From NCBI GenBank assembly GCA_007117275.1, contig SKGV01000123.1:1-8536 (forward strand): a stretch of 8,536 nucleotides of DNA. Reading direction: 5' to 3'. The DNA comes from Methylophaga sp. (lineage in GTDB: Bacteria; Pseudomonadota; Gammaproteobacteria; Nitrosococcales; Methylophagaceae). How positions within the stretch are numbered: the stretch's first letter is position 1; every line of letters begins with the position of its first letter. This document shows positions 8,223 to 8,536 of the stretch, one piece after another. The translations under genes were made by a program, and so were the position numbers. The notes under the pieces were generated by a model that saw only the letters and a program-made list of their open reading frames with translations, was not told the origin of the DNA and did no database searches.

Positions 8223-8251
8223 ACTATAGGAGTGCGATGAGCGACTGTCAA
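8223..8251 (-). promoter_or_regulatory. Pmra, sigma70-type promoter of the dcw operon
   Basis: On the minus strand the -35 TTGACA (8251-8246) matches the consensus fully. A 17-bp spacer leads to the -10 TATAGT (8228-8223), five of six. The expected start is the A at about 8216, giving a leader of about 50 nt before the mraZ GTG. It is the only strong promoter I see for the operon, and the MraZ boxes directly downstream support the call. Confidence 0.85.
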
Positions 8252-8395
8252 GCGAGAAAATACACAAAATCCTCTTTTTCTGACAATGACTTAGCGCACT
8301 TTTACAAAAGTGGGGGAAAAGTGGATCAGATACATTTGAAGGACTACTTTTCTATCAGAAAAGTGGAATTGGAAGTTAAAGTAGATTCTAGCTGA
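8237..8395 (+). CDS. doubtful 52-codon reading frame antisense to Pmra
   Basis: A plus-strand frame runs from ATG at 8237 to TGA at 8393-8395. AGGAG (8228-8232) lies 4 nt before the ATG, a good ribosome site though slightly close. The 52-residue product begins MSDCQARKY and ends ELEVKVDSS. It is polar and charged, has no signal peptide or membrane segment, and resembles no family I know. Against it: it overlaps the -35 of Pmra and the repeats, I see no promoter in front of it, and an open frame of this length arises easily by chance in an AT-rich spacer. The AGGAG also lies in the complement of the Pmra spacer and -10. Confidence 0.12.
   Translation: MSDCQARKYTKSSFSDNDLAHFYKSGGKVDQIHLKDYFSIRKVELEVKVDSS
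8280..8308 (+). promoter_or_regulatory. candidate divergent promoter (plus strand)
   Basis: CTGACA (8280-8285, five of six to the -35 consensus) is followed after 17 bp by TACAAA (8303-8308, four of six to the -10). It stands back to back with Pmra, with 28 bp between the two -35 elements. The start would fall near 8315, inside the inverted copy of the operator boxes. The transcript would run towards rnpB in antisense, with no convincing gene of its own. Such matches arise by chance in AT-rich DNA, so this is only a candidate. Confidence 0.25.
8297..8312. repeat. 16-bp palindrome CACTTTT-AC-AAAAGTG
   Basis: A perfect 7-bp inverted repeat has a 2-bp centre, so two AAAAGTG motifs stand head to head. 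The right arm runs into the inverted operator copy. The 2-nt loop is too short for a good RNA hairpin, so a dimeric protein site is more likely than a terminator. Confidence 0.5.
8306..8327 (+). repeat. inverted copy of two MraZ operator boxes
   Basis: Bases 8308-8327 on the plus strand equal the minus-strand operator at 8216-8198 except for one extra G (five in place of four). Both read AAGTGGGG(G)AAAAGTGGATC. The extra base makes the GTGG spacing 11 rather than 10 bp. The two arms are about 90 bp apart and flank Pmra. This may be a second MraZ site in opposite orientation or the remains of a duplication; the sequence alone cannot decide. Confidence 0.6.
8344..8366. repeat. inverted repeat, 10-bp arms and 3-nt loop
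   Basis: CTACTTTTCT (8344-8353) pairs with AGAAAAGTGG (8357-8366), with nine Watson-Crick pairs and one T-G pair. The right arm again contains AAAAGTG. No run of T follows on either strand, so it is not a typical intrinsic terminator. It may be a stem in RNA reading through from rnpB, or simply paired motif copies. Confidence 0.4.
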
Positions 8396-8423
8396 ACACT
8401 GCTGCGGAAAATTTTTCGGGGTT

Positions 8424-8441
8424 AGCAAAAGTAATTTTGCT
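8424..8441. repeat. perfect inverted repeat AGCAAAA-GTAA-TTTTGCT
   Basis: Two 7-bp arms with a 4-nt loop lie about 18 nt downstream of the T run that follows rnpB. The stem is AT-rich and weak, and no T run follows it, so a terminator role is not supported on its own; it might act as back-up structure at the rnpB 3' flank. Confidence 0.35.
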
Positions 8442-8458
8442 GATATGAAGTTTATCTG

Positions 8459-8466
8459 AAAAAAAA
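8459..8466 (-). terminator. probable end of rnpB transcription (eight T residues after helix P1)
   Basis: Directly after the rnpB 3' strand of helix P1 (GGTCGTCTC) and one G, the minus strand has eight T residues. A GC-containing P1 helix followed by a T run could work as an intrinsic terminator, but the other P1 strand lies at the gene's 5' end outside the window, so pairing cannot be checked here. Confidence 0.45.
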
Positions 8467-8536
8467 CGAGACGACCGATAAGCCGGGTTCTGTCGTGGAC
8501 AATCATTCATCTGGGACAGATGTCACCATCTGCCTC
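8467..8536 (-). ncRNA. rnpB: RNase P RNA, 3' end (gene continues beyond the right edge)
   Basis: This is the 3' end of the catalytic RNA of RNase P, which removes 5' leaders from tRNA precursors. On the minus strand the block AGATGAATG, then TGTCCACGACAGAACCCGGC and TTATCGGTC, agrees almost base for base with the end of E. coli M1 RNA, including the conserved ACAGAA (8494-8489) of the core. Before it, bases 8534-8527 and 8522-8515 pair in an 8-bp stem (one G-T pair) capped by the tetraloop GTGA. This corresponds to P18 with its GNRA loop, which docks on P8 in A-type RNase P RNA. The last bases GGTCGTCTC are the 3' strand of helix P1; E. coli has GGTCAGTTTC there. The exact mature 3' end is uncertain by a few bases. 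Transcription runs towards mraZ. Confidence 0.95.

Larger units (their letters stand above)
8167..8466. other. 300-bp intergenic control region between rnpB and mraZ
   Basis: There is no operon-strand gene here. The mraZ-proximal part (8191-8251) holds promoter and operator. The rest is AT-rich and filled with short repeats. AAAAGTG occurs five times exactly: minus strand at 8208-8202 and 8303-8297, plus strand at 8306-8312, 8317-8323 and 8359-8365. The octamer CGCTAAGT occurs twice on the minus strand (8220-8213 and 8296-8289). There are also an inverted copy of two operator boxes and two small inverted repeats. A short plus-strand reading frame crosses it, listed separately with low confidence. 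Confidence 0.7.

Noticed and set aside
8258..8286. Second minus-strand promoter TTGTCA with TGTATT or GTATTT upstream of Pmra
   Set aside because: The -10 match is poor, and the near-consensus Pmra just downstream explains transcription better.
8424..8441. Intrinsic terminator at the AGCAAAA/TTTTGCT hairpin
   Set aside because: Weak AT-rich stem with no T run on either strand; kept only as an inverted repeat.
8291..8506. 71-codon minus-strand frame starting inside rnpB
   Set aside because: It begins within the conserved RNase P RNA and runs through AT-rich spacer and repeats; no ribosome site or recognisable domain.

Overview
The window is the promoter-proximal half of a bacterial division and cell wall (dcw) cluster. 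It lies entirely on the minus strand, so it reads from right to left, and it is preceded by the 3' end of the RNase P RNA gene. Order of transcription: rnpB (3' end) | promoter and operator | mraZ - rsmH (mraW) - ftsL - ftsI - murE - murF - mraY - murD (cut by the left edge). The proteins resemble gammaproteobacterial versions: MraY has the E. coli length of 360 residues and shares long stretches with it, MurE carries the DNPR motif of meso-diaminopimelate ligases, and the rnpB end is nearly that of E. coli M1 RNA. I recall rnpB next to mraZ in Pseudomonas too. I therefore infer a gammaproteobacterium of moderate GC content; the genus cannot be told from this sequence.

Positions 1-8166 are almost wholly coding. 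Apart from a 9-nt gap between mraZ and rsmH, every junction overlaps: five are 4-nt ATGA overlaps and one (murF/mraY) is a 1-nt TGATG overlap. I see no internal terminator, so one long, translationally coupled message is expected. Its products build lipid II precursors (MurE adds the third residue, MurF adds D-Ala-D-Ala, MraY makes lipid I, MurD adds D-Glu), cross-link septal peptidoglycan (FtsI), help build the divisome (FtsL), methylate 16S rRNA (RsmH) and control the operon (MraZ).

Positions 8167-8466 are non-coding on the operon strand. They hold a near-consensus sigma70 promoter (TTGACA, 17 bp, TATAGT). At its start site lie three GTGG boxes exactly 10 bp apart, as expected for MraZ autoregulation. 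Less expected, an inverted, nearly exact copy of two of these boxes lies about 100 bp further upstream, beside a candidate promoter facing the other way. AAAAGTG motifs recur in both orientations, and a 52-codon plus-strand reading frame crosses the promoter.

Positions 8467-8536 are the 3' end of rnpB, followed by eight T residues.

The gene content is classical and I see no new multi-gene system. The least explained part is the 300-bp control region between rnpB and mraZ.
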